From Topomyia yanbarensis (Eukaryota > Arthropoda > Insecta > Diptera > Culicidae): a stretch of 64,000 bases of DNA. Location: positions 69,253,412 through 69,317,411 of the forward strand of contig NC_080671.1 of the NCBI RefSeq assembly GCF_030247195.1. The letters are read 5' to 3'. How positions within the stretch are numbered: the stretch's first letter is position 1; the number at the start of each line of letters is the position of its first letter. Below, piece after piece: positions 11,711 to 24,222 of the stretch. The notes below the pieces were generated by a model, which saw only the letters and a program-made list of their open reading frames with translations, was not told where the DNA came from and did no database searches. The position numbers and the translations under genes are program-made.

Positions 11711-12017
11711 TTTTGCATGGACCTATTGCCCAGAGCAAGATAGTATTATAGACGAGAATGAGAAGTGTAGTATTATAAGTGCACTTACTGTATCCAAATG
11801 GCTTACTAGAAACAACATTGCTTCACTGATTACTGATCGGATGACGATAAACTCGCAAAAACACAAAAGAAGGGAAAATACTGAATCCTCGACGAGGCTG
11901 AGCATGCGCAAAATAAACTTGGCAGCAGATTAGCACTACTCTTTTTAATGTTACACTGCACGGACTGAAAAGATAGACCGATCGGTCCGAAAGTCACAGA
12001 ACGAGTGGACACATAAG

Positions 12018-12600
12018 GCTTGCTGCATCAAATCAAAAAGTGTGTTAATGCAAATACCAGTGATCATTATAGAATAATCATCGGCGAAACCATATGTCGG
12101 AAAACCGAGCTCATTAAGTTTCCTCAATACCACAATAGATCTAAATACTGGTCGCAGTGGTTCGTCTTCAACAAAAAAAATTCCTCAACAAGACATCAAA
12201 CACAAGGTTGCATAGCAGTGGTGACAACACACCTCCTTGAGGACATCCGCAGATACTCAGTTTCCTTATCTCTATGTATCTTAACGATGAGCACACAGGT
12301 CGGTTGCTAAGCATTGCGTGTATCCAGTTCGATATGAAGGCACTCGATGACTTTGTGCTGCTTCCTAAATGGATTTGAAAGATATGTTGCCAAAATCACC
12401 TTCGAGAAAAACTCCCAAACTTGATTGTTTTTGTGAAAAAGCTTTTTTAATATTGTAGACAACATTGTGTAACAGGGTGATAGTAGACTTGCCCCACTGA
12501 TATGCTGTTGCATTGCATGAAGCGGGCGCTCTCCCAAGCTAACATCCCGAATGTAGTAGTCAATCAAACGTTCCACTAGTTTTAGAAGGATGATGGTCAG
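12018..12600 (-). pseudogene. LOA-like reverse transcriptase fragment
   Basis: The reverse strand reads LVERLIDYYIRD, then an HAY-QWGKST-like block, GCPQGGVLSPLLCNL and GFADDYSIMITGICI. These are RT motifs from the finger domain to the catalytic FADD box. At least three frame changes separate them. The fragment ends at the 5' end of I/Loner copy 2, which probably inserted into it; I did not find the missing half on the other side. Confidence 0.7.
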
Positions 12601-14857
12601 ACTGTAAATATTAAAGAATTAAAAATCGCTGTGGCTCTGTTGCGCAAACGTATTAAGCCAAACAAGCGAAATAAAAAAAAAATATTAGTAAACTATTAGT
12701 TCAATTTTTATTGGATGATGACCCTAAATTTTTCCACTGAACTCATTGTGGGAATCTTCGTCTTTGACCGCAGATGTTTCATCGGGATACTGATTATTAT
12801 TTCACCCAACTTAAATGGTATCTCCGAATTATCCAATCTGGCTGACATCCCTAGATCCTCACAAAGTCCGGCCAAAATTGAAAACACACAACCTTGATGA
12901 TCTTTTCATCTTTTCCCCTGAAGGGTGACCGTTCATCCGCTTCATTACATAACATACTTGTTTACCAAACCCACCTTCTCTTTCTACTATGCTGTGGGTT
13001 CAGGATTCACCTAGGGTTCAAACCACCGAATAGCATGTCCTAGTGTGTGTTAATCTCTTTAATAATATAAAGAATTTCAACAAAACCCAACTTCTTTGTA
13101 CCGGGAGCAACCAAAGCCGGCAACGGGCGCATTGGGGTATTTTTTGCTCCATCGGTAACTAGTCGGATGCCTTGTTGCGTGCGGCTGTATGTGTTGAATG
13201 AAATGTATTTTTGTACTCTACTTTGCTACCGTAACCTCCCTCCAGAGATGCTGTGCTACTGACAGCAACTTAAAACCGGTGTGCGGTAGCATGTTGAGGC
13301 CGCACTAACACCAGCGCAGCGCAGTTATGCTTGTTGCTACAAGGACTTTGGCAAACAACAAGCGTTCACACCCTGCTACTGACCAGCATACCAGTGGCTG
13401 CTACTGATATGAAAAACCTAGATAGAAAGCAAAATTGAATAATTTTTATTTAATGGCCGTATCGCTTGTAATTATTACCTATCTGGAATCTACACGCACA
13501 TAAAGTTTTGAGTGGAATCCATATAGTAACCAATGTGACGGCGGGAGGAGTTGCATGAAAAATTACCCAGATCATCGTCAAGCTGGGGACTAACTGCTGA
13601 AGCATGAAAATGTCGATACTTTTCCGCCAACCCTTCCAGCACTGATCCAAAACCCGTGGCCTGCTATTATTTATGTCATAAACCCAGCAGTTCTCTCGCG
13701 CGCCCACCATCCCACTTTCACCGTAGGCCAGACAACAGCATCCATTTTCATTCCGGAAAGTCTGGGGTGTATGTTTTATTGATTTATAATCATCATGCGA
13801 TGTGTAGAGGCATGCATATAAATGAGTAATGTGATCTCATCTACAAATACTCGCACAGAGAGGCACATGTTGATTTCCACCAGGCTATAGTACATCCGCC
13901 AGAATCGACAGCCGAAATGCCCCCAGAAAAGGCTCCTACCCGAAACCATTCCCGAGGCCTCGACGGGCGGTGGTGGCTCGAAAAACCGCACCAGAATGTA
14001 CCAGCTGCAAAGAGAATTTGTGGTCTGACAGAAATGTGTGGCTAAATTGCTGATGCTGGCTGAAGTGTACTTATAAACACTGTGGGGGTTGATGGGTGGT
14101 CTGAAAAAGCGGCGAAGTGAATGATGGTATCGGTGTTGTTCCTTCGTTGTGTTACGGTGTCAGCTCATGGGGTGTTGTTTATTCAGGACAGGCATAGGAG
14201 GTGTCTGAATGAAACCAGATTGAAGTCACTAAGAAGAAGGGAATCGATTTTTTTCGGTTTTGTTTTTTTTTTGGGGCCAAGAAATATGTGAGATCTCATG
14301 ATGATAGTTCCGTACCTTTGCATACGCACCTTCGAATGGTGAGCTGTACTCCAAATCAGCCTCCGTCTCTTTGAAGTACTGTCAAGGAACATTCTTTGGT
14401 TAAGGCGAGGTTCTCATTTAATTGACCAAAAAGTAAGCAAAATTGTAATTTTTTGTGAACCAATGAAAAATCGTAGAAGGAAACAGTTTTAGGATTCAAA
14501 AAGCTTACATTTTCCTCCACATTAACATTTTTTTCAAGACGAAAAAAATAAAATAGCACCCATGGTAATGTTTTGTCAAAGGTTAGCAGCGCATGGAATT
14601 CCAAAATAGCGTACAGCCAGGATCGATCTGAATCGCAAGACTAATAATAAGGTGCTAAAGTAAACTAAATTTATTGGAGGAATGAGCTAAGAACGGGAAA
14701 AAAATCCGAATTTAAGGTGTGATGCAACACCCAACTGCATATTATATCTACCATTTGAGACTTGGTTTGAGAAAACCGGTTCAGTCGATCGATAAAACTT
14801 TAATTGTGGAATATGCCCGGAAATTGGGACTTCCGGGATTGTCGATAGTGGACAATA
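12601..14857. other. Unassigned sequence
   Basis: Open frames on the reverse strand at 13450-13710 and 13776-13991 are 86 and 71 codons long. I recognise neither. The 13080-13420 segment is less AT-rich and repeats CTGCTACTGA or a close variant several times (near 13252, 13373, 13400). No RNA gene, terminal repeat or splice pattern convinces me. Confidence 0.35.
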
Positions 14858-14859
14858 TA

Positions 14860-16335
14860 GGGTGATGTGCCTATTATGGCAGTAGAGCCTATTGTGACCC
14901 TATTTCGTACCCCTTGGTTTCGAACCAAGCATATGAGATAATGACAATATCGATTTGGCTAAAACAGGTGTGCAAAAAAAACTCAAGTTATATTCTTTAT
15001 TTGTTGTGCACATACGTATTCAGAGCTATCTACTAAATCCAACTTTTAATTAAAACAATATCACCTTATTGAAATATCTGCTGATCCGCCTCACTCGCGC
15101 AGAGATGCCAGGTACTGTTTTCAAATGTCTGCAGTAATAATTTTAAAAGTCTGGGAAGAACAAAAAATGTGAGGAAAGCTAGCGTAACCAAAAGCCTTTA
15201 TATTAAAAAATCTGCAAATATCTGCAACCAAACTAAAAAATCTGCAAATATCTGCAACCAAACGGAAAAATCTGCAAATATCTGCGCCATCGAAAAAATC
15301 TGCAGCTTAAATTAAAAGTCTGCGAATTTGCAGACTTGTCTGCAAATCTGGCATCTCTGCACTCGCGTAGTGAACCGAAACAGGACGCAACGACGCTTAG
15401 CAAAATAAACACTTTCGAGCCAGCATTTACCGCCTCATATCTCGTTATTCCGGCACAAATATATTAAATATTGCACTGATACATACCTTTATTTTAGCTG
15501 GAGAACCTTTTTACGATTATTTCACTTTAAAAGCACTCGTCAAACACTAGAATAGGCCTAGTGTTATAATAGGATAAAACTAAATACGGGGGTTCCTATT
15601 ATTGGCATGTTTTGCTGATACACTACCACAATCAAAACCAACTTTTTGCATCCATCATACAGAAAAGAATCACCAGTGCGGCCAAACCAAAACATGAACT
15701 TGAAAACATAATGTTATGCAATTTCAGGTATAAGTAATCAATTATTTCAAGTTATTCAACTAATTGTTGATCGCAGATATTTTATTTTCATCTGCACATA
15801 CAATTTGGATCGGGAGGCAGTAATGTGTGATATGAACTTTATATTCCAGTTGTTAACTTTCGCATGGTTATTTCCTGCATGCGCAGTTCTGGGCGCTCTT
15901 CTACTAACAGCTGATGAGTTTCTTTCGTGTGCGTAATGTTTACGTTTGTTTTGATCGACTGAAAAAAGCAGAATAATTCGTTTTACAAATCACGCGTTGG
16001 CGTCCATGATCTGGATACCTAGCTAGAATCGACGCAAATGAAATATGAGGCATTGCGTTTCAACTATATTGTTTTTCGATGAGGTGGAAATCGGCACACC
16101 CATGAGGCGATAATTGGAACGTTCAGGTGGGAATAGATGCACAGAATAGAACATTTATTTTCATTTATGCTGAAAATTGAGACAATTCTGCCAAATAAGC
16201 ATTATACAGATGTTTAAGAAACAGTACACTGATACTTTATTCTGAAAAAGGTTATAGGTAATATGGCTTCTTTTTAAGTTATTCAAAAAATAGTGCGACC
16301 CTCTCCATAATGGTGCCAAAATAGGCTCATCACCC
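14860..16335. mobile_element. TA-flanked non-autonomous element, 1476 bp
   Basis: The ends read inward as GGGTGATGTGCCTATTATGG (left) and GGGTGATGAGCCTATTTTGG (right), followed by CA on both sides. TA lies at 14858-14859 and 16336-16337. There is no transposase frame inside. The TA duplication and the GGGTGATG end suggest mobilisation by a Tc1/mariner-type transposase. A hAT MITE is nested within it at 15100-15359. Confidence 0.8.
15100..15359. mobile_element. hAT-type MITE, 260 bp, with internal tandem repeats
   Basis: The terminal repeats are CAGAGATGCCAGGT and CAGAGATGCCAGAT read inward. A perfect 8-bp duplication, CACTCGCG, lies at 15092-15099 and 15360-15367, the hallmark of hAT insertion. 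The inside holds about three units of a ~30-bp repeat built on AATCTGCAAATATCTGC (roughly 15205-15300). Non-coding. It lies inside the 1476-bp TA element, so it arrived later. Confidence 0.9.
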
Positions 16336-16337
16336 TA

Positions 16338-18012
16338 TTCAAAGAATGTTTGACTGGCAATCAGTGATCCAGATCTGGGAATCGATGTAATTTAGTGACC
16401 ATTCCAATAGATTTTTAACCTCTGAGATATTACGATTGTATTATAGTAAACGGCAAGTTACGGCGGGTAGCCTAGAACAAAGATTCAATAGCCTGCCGAT
16501 CGCTAGTATCCTGTTTTAATCCGCCTAGCCGCCTTTTCGTTTACTAGGTAATCGTAAATGCGATCACAGTCCCAACTAAAAATATATTCAAAATGACCGC
16601 TAACGTTGGCGAAGAATTGTTGTCGAGTATTATGTCTGTTAGTCTGTGGAATAAGTACCATTTGGCATGAAGCGGTCAGAAGGCAATATCACAAGTTTGC
16701 GTGCAAGAGTTATTTGGTACACAAATTCATAGAACTGCTCATGATTGAAAAAAGGAACCAATCTCTATGCTCGAGTAAACCGGTTATACGAATGGATAAC
16801 AGGTTTGCTTGCGAAGGGCCGCCACTTTCGGCGGCACATTCTTAGCAGATTTGGACCGCATCAGTTCCTTGAATTAGGTAATGCGCAAACTTTAGGCTTC
16901 ACCGCAAAATAATGGCTTTCTAGGGAATGATACGTTGTTAGGTTAGATTTTCGGACCTCTAATTAGAACCGCTATTTATGCCATGTTCTATAAGCTGGAC
17001 GAGAAAAAATATATTTATAGATTACATCAAATACAATATTTCATTTACCTACAGTTTGGCCTTCTAAGTAAGCAACCCAACAATTCAATATAAAAAATGC
17101 TGCTTCTAACTGCCGAAGGTGACTTGCATTAAATGCTATTCCCCGATGACGTTTTGCTCGTTGCACCTGATAGAGCTAGTAACGTTTCTGATGGGCCTCA
17201 TTCGGACGCAGACTAGCGGTTTCCGACTGGGGGGTTCGCTATGTGCTTTGCCGTCAGTGCTGCCAGGTTTGGTAACATACGTTCTGGAGAATGTCTTTCT
17301 GGGGAACGGTACATTCTGGTAGATGGAATTCTGGGAAATTGCTGGGAATGGCATACAATCTACAAAATTCTGGGGAATGGCATACAATCTACAAAAACAA
17401 ACCCCTCTAGATTCTGCTTTTTTGAGATTGTGCGAAGACCTGATACTGTTATGGCTGAATTCAGCATCTTCCACTGGTACGAAACTAATAATGTCGTTTT
17501 GCGAAATAAACTTCAAGCATTTCAGAATCGAGAAAAATTGAGCCATCTTGAAACTAAATCTACGTAAAATCCCAAAAGGGTTTAAAAATGGATTTGAATA
17601 CCATAACATTGCAAAAAAAATTAAATTCAAAACCTCAGTTTACATTCAATAGAGCCACTTTGCTTGCGAAGGAAGGTTCCATTCCTACAGCGGGGATAGA
17701 ACAATAATGAACCACAAGGCGATATGCGCGCTTAGAATCTGTAGGTATATCGATTGATGTCACGGGTAACTAGATTCGGTGAAGTGGAATATTTAATGGA
17801 GGAGAATATTTGGCTTTTTCCAAAATTGGATATCGACTCAGCCCAGTTTCATCACATCAGGAATGCTGTATTGCTCACTAGTGAACTATATCTGACGCTG
17901 AAATTGATTGTTTCCATTTATGGACACAACGTCTACATTGCGATTAAGGTGGTTGTCATGCACTGATGAGACGATTTTGAAACATAAAACTCAACTTAAT
18001 CCATGGTAAAAT
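16338..18012. other. Unassigned sequence with a possible RT scrap
   Basis: Around 17128-17165 the forward strand reads LMLFPDDVLLVAPD, which resembles the catalytic FADD box of an RT with one substitution. Nothing around it extends the match. At 17345-17398 a direct repeat GGGAATGGCATACAATCTAC occurs twice in tandem. Overlapping frames of 108 and 164 codons on opposite strands at 17136-17630 have no recognisable domain. Confidence 0.3.
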
Positions 18013-19247
18013 GGTGTACACCAAATACTTTTTTTGCACGGGGGATGTGTTCCATGCAAAAAAAAAACCTTGTAAAAAAATCCGTGTTATTTCGAGAAAC
18101 CGTGTAAAAAAATCCGTGCTATTTCGAGAAACCGTGCATTTTTTTTGATTTTTTTTATTAACAGCTATTTGGTTATGGTATTTAACAATGAATACTGTTG
18201 AACATTTTGAATGCACAAAGGGGCTATCAATGTGCCCAGTAGAAGTTTTTCAATTTTTCGAGGAGTTTTTTTTAAAAAAATGTAAGTTTTTTTATTCGTT
18301 AAAAGAAGTTATTGTTCGTTGAAAAGCAATAGTTAAAATGGAAAAATGTTTCAACTATTTAGAGTTTGTCAACTTTGTGTAGATTATTGCTACAGTTATT
18401 TTGAACTTTTAAAATGAACTAGTATAGCAAATGCGATACAAAATAACGCACACACGAAATTTTGAAGCAAAAAGCATTTTTGGGACCTTCGCCACAACAA
18501 AATTGGCTACGTTGTCATTTTCAGCCGATTTTTGGTTTTGTAACATTTTTTGAACGAAGAAAACTAGACCTTTCGAACAGTATGCTGTCATATACAGTTT
18601 GGTAAGAAACATTGTTCGATTCTGGGACAACAATATCAAAATTGTCATTTTTGCGATTTTTTCATGTAAATGGTTATCTTCTCATTACAATAATTTTCGT
18701 GAAAAGTAAAAAAATCCTCCGCCTTTTGTCTTGTTCCTATTCTTCTCTTTCGTCTCATAGGTCTGAAGCGGATCAATCGACTATTAATAAATATGATAAA
18801 AGATGCCAGAAGTATTGGCCGTTATTCGCAAATACTTTATTCACTACAACCGTGCTATGTTTCTTCTCGATCTTATAACAGAATTTGAAAATCTCTGTTC
18901 TGAATAGTCGATATTGGTAGTTGTTATGATGTACAATACATTAGGAAAATATCATCCCCATTTGCATTGCAAATATCCAATGCCATTTATTTTCAGCTGC
19001 CGTTACTAAATGCCCATTAAAAAAATATTTTTTTGCACGGTTTCTCGAAATAACACGGATTTTTTTACACGGTCTCTTGAAATAGCACGGATTTTTTTTT
19101 CGCACGGTTTTTTTTTTCACGGGATGATCAAATCATTAAACTGGTATATCTAAATAGGTATTTTATACATAAAAATCATGTTATTTTGCAAAAAAAACCG
19201 TGCAGAAAAAGTGCGTACAAAAACAGAATCCGGTGTACTCCAATTTC
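18013..19247. mobile_element. Long inverted-repeat non-autonomous element, ~1.2 kb
   Basis: The left arm (about 18013-18150) and right arm (about 19018-19247) are inverted copies. Each holds two or more units of a block of the form CCGTGNTATTTCGAGAAACC joined by AAAAAAAT spacers. The outer ends share GTACACC followed by AATAC or GGATTC. The middle is AT-rich with only short frames. I did not find a clear target duplication, so the exact ends are uncertain. Confidence 0.65.
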
Positions 19248-20149
19248 AGTTAGTTCAGTTCGACACATCATTCCTGGTAGATATGACTTTCTTGACTTTT
19301 GACGAACAACGGTCAAAATCAACAATAATTGTTTTAATATTTTGTCTGCATTGTGAGAATTAAAATATATGATGCTTTGCTGATAGCCCTCTGAAAAACC
19401 AACATTTTCCTATATTACGAATTTTGGCAAATACTGACATTAAAATAGCTTCGATGTAGATAACTTCAGATTGAACATGTGAACACCGTACTATTAAAAA
19501 TATTAAAGACATGACACTAGGCGTTTAGTTTACGAAAATCAGCATAACAAATCACGAAATACGAAGAACTTTTTGCTGGCATAGACAACGTTCAGCTGTG
19601 AAAGGTAAACCCACCCTAATTTATCATTCTTTCTTGGCCAAGGTCAGATTACGATAGGTCAATTCTATCAGATAATAGAATTGCTATTAAAAGAAATCTT
19701 TTATTTGTAGTTATCAAATGTCCTGTTTTCTTTACAATTGCCATTAAAATATGTCTCTGTCTGGAAATCTTGGATTGACACACGTTTGTTATCTGATAAA
19801 GATAAAACATCATATTATCTCACTAATAACTCTACCTTGTGGTACCACGAATTTCAGTATTTTTAGAAATCCTATGCATGACAAAATCATTTGTATACAA
19901 TTTTGGATCAACTCAGATAATCTCATATGTATAATGCGGCGGAATCCACAACCATATTTTTTTCCATATATTTTGTGATTTTTCCATACACGAGACCAAC
20001 ATCCTTGGCTCAAATTTAGAAGGGTCTTGGAGTGACGTGGAGCAACACCCTACTAAATATCTGCTAACACCTGTTCAATGATGAGGGCCCCTTAATTCAA
20101 TAGTGCCCCGAGTGGTCTTAAGACGACCCTGCGGGGCATCAAGAACCAT
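19248..20149. other. Unassigned sequence
   Basis: AT-rich DNA with no frame longer than 75 codons and no repeat structure I can name. A short palindromic word (GTGGTCTTAAGACGACC) lies just before the next repeat, near 20110. Confidence 0.35.
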
Positions 20150-20530
20150 CGTAGATGGCCAATGAGGTCAAAGCTACTTTGATGGGTCATAAGTGCTCTA
20201 GACATGTAAATCCAAGTAATGTTTCGTCATTTTTATATGTATTACATCATTCGGACAGCATGCTGTGTGACCGCACTCTTCAACCCGTAACTCCGGACCC
20301 GGAAGCCGGATAAACTGAAAATTCAATTGCACCTTATGGAAACGTTATACTTTCCATTTCAAATATAGTTTGCGTAAAGCAATTCAGCCATCTCTGAGAA
20401 AATTGTGTGAGTTCAAATAAAACACACATACATGCCCACACAAAGACATTTTCCGATTTCGACGAACTGAATCGAATGGTATATAACACTCAGCCCTCCG
20501 GGCCTCACTTAAACAGTCGATTTTTAGAAT
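20150..20530 (-). repeat. Reverse fragment of the GAGGGCC repeat family
   Basis: The reverse complement reads GCCCGGAGGGCTGAGTGT, CATTCGATTCAGTTCGTCG, TTTCTCAGAGATGGCTG and GGAGTTACGGGTT in order. The same words in the same order occur at about 27838-28140 on the forward strand. It is an old dispersed repeat of unknown class, truncated here. Confidence 0.65.
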
Positions 20531-20872
20531 GATTACAAAACCTTTTTTAAATCAAAAAAGCAAAAAGGTTTTCTTTCGAGCGGTCAAAAGATGAATTCTT
20601 TAACCCTCAAAAATGCAACGGGTCTCAAAGGCCCAGCTAGTTACAGTTGTCTAATTTCAAAGAACTTGTAATTTGAAATAAATAGAATGATCGAGCGTTT
20701 TCGGGCTTTCAATTCTCTCTCTGATAAAACAACAAATAAAAGTCTTTTGATTTCATTGGGTCTTAGGAGGCTTCTTGAAGTCTCAATTTTAGCTTACCTT
20801 TTTGAGGGTTAAATTGAACCGTTTCAAATGAGATTATACACAGCTTGAAAAATCATTGAGATAAACGCGTTT

Positions 20873-21215
20873 GGGATGATCCATAAATAACGTAGCATTG
20901 TTTAAATGATTTTTAACACCCCCTCCCCCATCGTAGCATTTCGTCACCAAATTCTATATACCCCCCCCCCCCCTGATAATTACGTAGCTTGACGGTAACC
21001 CTCACCCCCCTCGTTGTCCCCGTAAATTTTTCCTAAAAAAATCAAAAACGATGTTAATTGGATGAAACGGGTAAGATTGTCGTGACAACAGGTCAACCCC
21101 TATTCCCCTATAAAAAAGCTACGTAGCATGACAAGACCCCCTACCCCCTGTCGTCACACATCATCACAAAATACCCGCTCCCCCATATAATGCTACGTCA
21201 TTCATGAATGGTCCC
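20873..21215. mobile_element. MITE with 25-bp terminal inverted repeats, 343 bp
   Basis: The left end is GGGATGATCCATAAATAACG followed by TAGCA. The right end read inward is GGGACCATTCATGAATGACG followed by TAGCA. The interior is C-rich on this strand, with a run of about 14 C at 20960, and again carries CTACGTAGC-like words. A 3-bp TTT may be duplicated at the ends. Elements with this kind of end are common in insect genomes; I cannot assign the superfamily. Confidence 0.75.
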
Positions 21216-21599
21216 TTTAAAGTTTTGAGAACACTTTCAATGAATTAAATGTGGTAGAAAGCAATATTTTGTAACAATTACATCGAATTGAGGGGTTTTG
21301 GACATCGCTGATTACGAATCTGAAGTCAGTTTTTCGAAATTCAAAATGGCCGATCCAATATGGCGGACCCCCACTAAAAATATTTGGTATTTTAGCCAAA
21401 GTCGAGAAAAAATGTTTTGTGATTTATAAACACGAATTTAATTTATTATGTATCAAAATAAAAAAAAATAAAAATGGCAATTCCAATATGAAGGACTAAA
21501 ATGTGACGTTAACAATTTTAACCTAAATTTTTCGTTTTTCGTCGTGTCCATATAACAGTCGTGTTTTTCGCCAGGTCCATATAACAGTCCTTTCTCCAC

Positions 21600-22368
21600 C
21601 TCGAATTGCTTCTGATGAGAAATGGCATGATTTTTCTTCTCCAGCTAATCCGTCCTCGCGTAGTCAGGCATCCTGCGTTCAGCAGCTTGCAGACGTTGAT
21701 TATCAGAAGTCCGGGCGAAATGGGCTGCTTCAGACCTAACAGCAATTCCCAGCGTGTTCATAGTCGTCAACAATGACGAACTTCCTTCATTGAACAAGTT
21801 TGCGGCGACTACCGCGCCTTTGACTGTCGCGAATACAAATTTGGCATTTTTACGAGAGACAAAACACGCGCACGTGATAGGCTTGCATAGAAGGCACCGG
21901 AAAATCTACCGGAGGCGGCGTATTAGTAGCGGTTAATACCAGCTCGAACACAAGAATAGTCGAGAACACTTCTTGGGTTCTCTAGAGCAGGTTTGAACGA
22001 TTATCGAGCTTGGCGACCATAAGTTGTACTTGTGTGCGTTGTATATTCCACCCGACCACGATCGTGATACCGAATACGTTGAAGGCACGTTCCGAAGAAA
22101 GTTCACCATCGACAAACCGGCCCTCCATGCCAAACGAGTACACTGCGACGGCTGAAGTCTATAAAGAGAGCTTCCCTGCGGAGGTTTACCAAGTATCGCA
22201 CAATATCACTCAGAGACTATTACGACAGTCTCAACCATGCGTACAAACGAGCCAGTCAACACTGTTTCTATCAATATCAGCAAATATTCAGCGTAATCTC
22301 AAGTCACATCCCAAACGTTTCTAGAAATACGTGAACGAGCTGCGCAAAGAATCAGGACTGCCGTCGTC
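21600..22368 (+). pseudogene. Non-LTR retrotransposon endonuclease fragment
   Basis: The forward strand reads a GGGVLVAVN block near 21920. It is followed by a section containing IELGDHKLYLCALYIPPDHD near 22000, the core of an AP-type endonuclease. Downstream are SLNHAYKRASQHC and a section ending with ELRKESGLPS, typical of the linker before RT in CR1/Jockey-type ORF2. Stops and frame changes are frequent. It ends exactly at the poly(T) of the R1 fragment, which appears to have inserted here. Confidence 0.6.
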
Positions 22369-22559
22369 TTTTTTTTTACAATGGAGAAGACGTTTACGTA
22401 CTAGCCCAGTACATGTGCTATTGGTAGGTGCCAAGCTACCACACGGGGTGTACTGGGGGCGAGTCGGGCTCGAATGGTGACGCTGCCATTAATACCGACT
22501 AAACTCCATTGGGCACTGCCATCGTTCCCCCCAGGGACTACCTCTCGGTATTACTTGTG

Positions 22560-22860
22560 GGGGGATGGCTGTACTTGATGTACTCATTCACTCTCGCTCA
22601 CGCGTTCATACGTCCTGTATGAGGTTTACTTGGGTGCTCTCTCTATCGCACCTTGATTCACTCTCTAACACTCCACATGAGGCTGACTTTTGTGCTCACC
22701 GTTTTCGTTCCTTGCGAGGCTGACTTGCGCGCTCACCTTTTTCATTCCTAGCTAGGCTTACTTTTGTGCTAGCCTCTACCATACCGTGTGAGACTGACTT
22801 GGATGCTCACCCTTTCACTCCTCTACCACGCCACGAGGCATCGATAGCTAAGTCCCAACG
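22560..22860 (-). repeat. Imperfect tandem repeats in the R1 3' UTR
   Basis: About five to six units of roughly 50-60 bp occur. Each contains a forward-strand core like GAGGCTGACTTNNGTGCTCA followed by a pyrimidine-rich spacer (YTTTCRYTCCT). They lie between the R1 ORF2 end and its poly(A), so they belong to the element's 3' UTR. Such UTR repeats may serve in RT recognition; that is inference. Confidence 0.6.
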
Positions 22861-22949
22861 CTACGACCCTCCCATCTTGGCATGAGGCAGTCCACATATA
22901 CGCCTTCACTCGCTCTTCTACCTTGCTTCGGGGTGGCTAAGTTTATCAC

Positions 22950-24222
22950 TTACGCGGATGCCAGTCGCTGCGCAAAACCTGCCTCAGCATGGACAGACCA
23001 TTCACTCACTTTTCTGCGCTCGGCCTTTTTCGCTCCAACTAACCAGTCACTAGTTAGTCGTGCCCATCGTCTGTTGCTCGGTGCGCAAATTACCTGTAGC
23101 CTACAGGCAATCTGGGTGGTGCTCTCCAGTTTCTGTAGGGAACTGGTTACCCTCAGTGCTCTTGACCATGACGGGCCGCCATACCTGAGGATAGATACGG
23201 CAACGCCTGCCAGTAACCTACGTCTACTGGCGCACACCTTTGAGCTGTTGGACATCATCCTCGATAGTGCCGCAACAGCAGTCGACGCTCTCTTGCATGT
23301 GTAGTCGACGTGGCTGCCGAAGGTCAGCTTGTCGTCTATAATGACTCCGAGAGACTTTAGACTCCGCTGTGAGGTGATCACGACTTCTCCCACATGGATA
23401 ACTGCATGTTGTGCCGACTTGCGGTTGTTGACGATAACTACCTCCGTCTTATGATGAGCGAGCTCCAGGCCTCTCGCGTTCATCCATTCCTCCACCGTGT
23501 TGATCGCGTGTTCTGCGGTTAGTTCTACCTCAGGGATTGACCCCTGGAGGGAACTTCAGTCTCAGAACCCCGTCATACATGAGGTTCCATAGCACCGGGC
23601 CTAGGATCGAGCCCTGCGGGACTCCGGCGGTAATCGGAACCCTTTTCTGACCGACATCGGTCTCGTATAGCAGTACGCGGTTCTGGAAGTAGTTTTCCAG
23701 GATCCGGTACAGACCCACCGGTAGGCTAAGCCGGTGTAACGAGAGCGCGATGGCATCCCAGCTTGCGCTGTTGAATGCGTTCTTCAGGTCAAGTGTCACT
23801 AACGCACAGTATCGAATGCCTCGCCTTTTTCGTTGGATCGCTATCTCGGCAGTCTTTATCACTGAGTTGATAGCGTCCACTGTGGACTTACCCTTCTGAA
23901 AGCCAAACTGGTTGCTTGACAGGCCGTCCGTACCTTCTGCGTACGGGGTTAGCCTTTTGAGGATGATCCTCTCAAGCAATTTGCCAGTCGTGTCGATCAG
24001 ACAGATTGGTCTATACGCCGATGGGTCGCCTGGCGGCTTCCCGGGCTTCGGCAACAGCACCAATTTCTGCCTTTTCCATCTATCGGGGAAACGGCACTCG
24101 TCGAGGCATCTCTGCATAGCTAGCCTGAACATGTTCGGGTTCACTATGATCGCTGCCTTGAGAGCGCTGTTTGGAACTCCATCCGGCCCTGGAGCTTTGT
24201 TCATTGCTAGGGAATTAGCCAC
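22950..24222 (-). pseudogene. R1 ORF2 reverse transcriptase lacking the FADD box
   Basis: The RT frame 24222-23530 reads NKAPGPDGVPNSALK, AYRPICLIDTTGKLLERII, NQFGFQKGKSTVDAI, LVTLDLKNAFNSASW and AGVPQGSILGPVLWNLMYD, in standard order. Right after the LRLKFPPGV segment the frame jumps to EVELTAEHAINTVEEWMN. The expected stretch with the catalytic FADD residues is missing and the frame shifts by one. The remaining thumb/C-terminal part (HHKTEVVIVNNRK, SLKSLGVIIDDKL) runs to 22950. The lesion makes this copy catalytically dead. Confidence 0.85.

Larger units (their letters stand above)
9421..12016 (-). mobile_element. I/Loner-like non-LTR retrotransposon, copy 2 (3'-truncated)
   Basis: Reading on the reverse strand from about 12016 are a 5' UTR, ORF1, endonuclease and the first part of reverse transcriptase. 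The UTR matches copy 1 at 4254. The RT domain is lost soon after FLDIKGAFNSV near 9440, and the sequence below that is a different, unrecognised frame. The 5' end abuts a LOA-like RT fragment at about 12018. It belongs to the same family as copy 1 and to a sister family of the full-length element at 50985. Confidence 0.78.

Noticed and set aside
17128..17165. Possible RT catalytic box (LFPDDVLLVAP)
   Set aside because: One residue departs from FADD and nothing RT-like lies around it.
17136..17630. 164-codon reverse frame
   Set aside because: It overlaps forward frames of 108 and 72 codons, contains a local direct repeat and has no recognisable domain.
22882..23304. 140-codon forward frame
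   Set aside because: It is the opposite strand of the R1 ORF2 C-terminal region, which reads clearly on the reverse strand.
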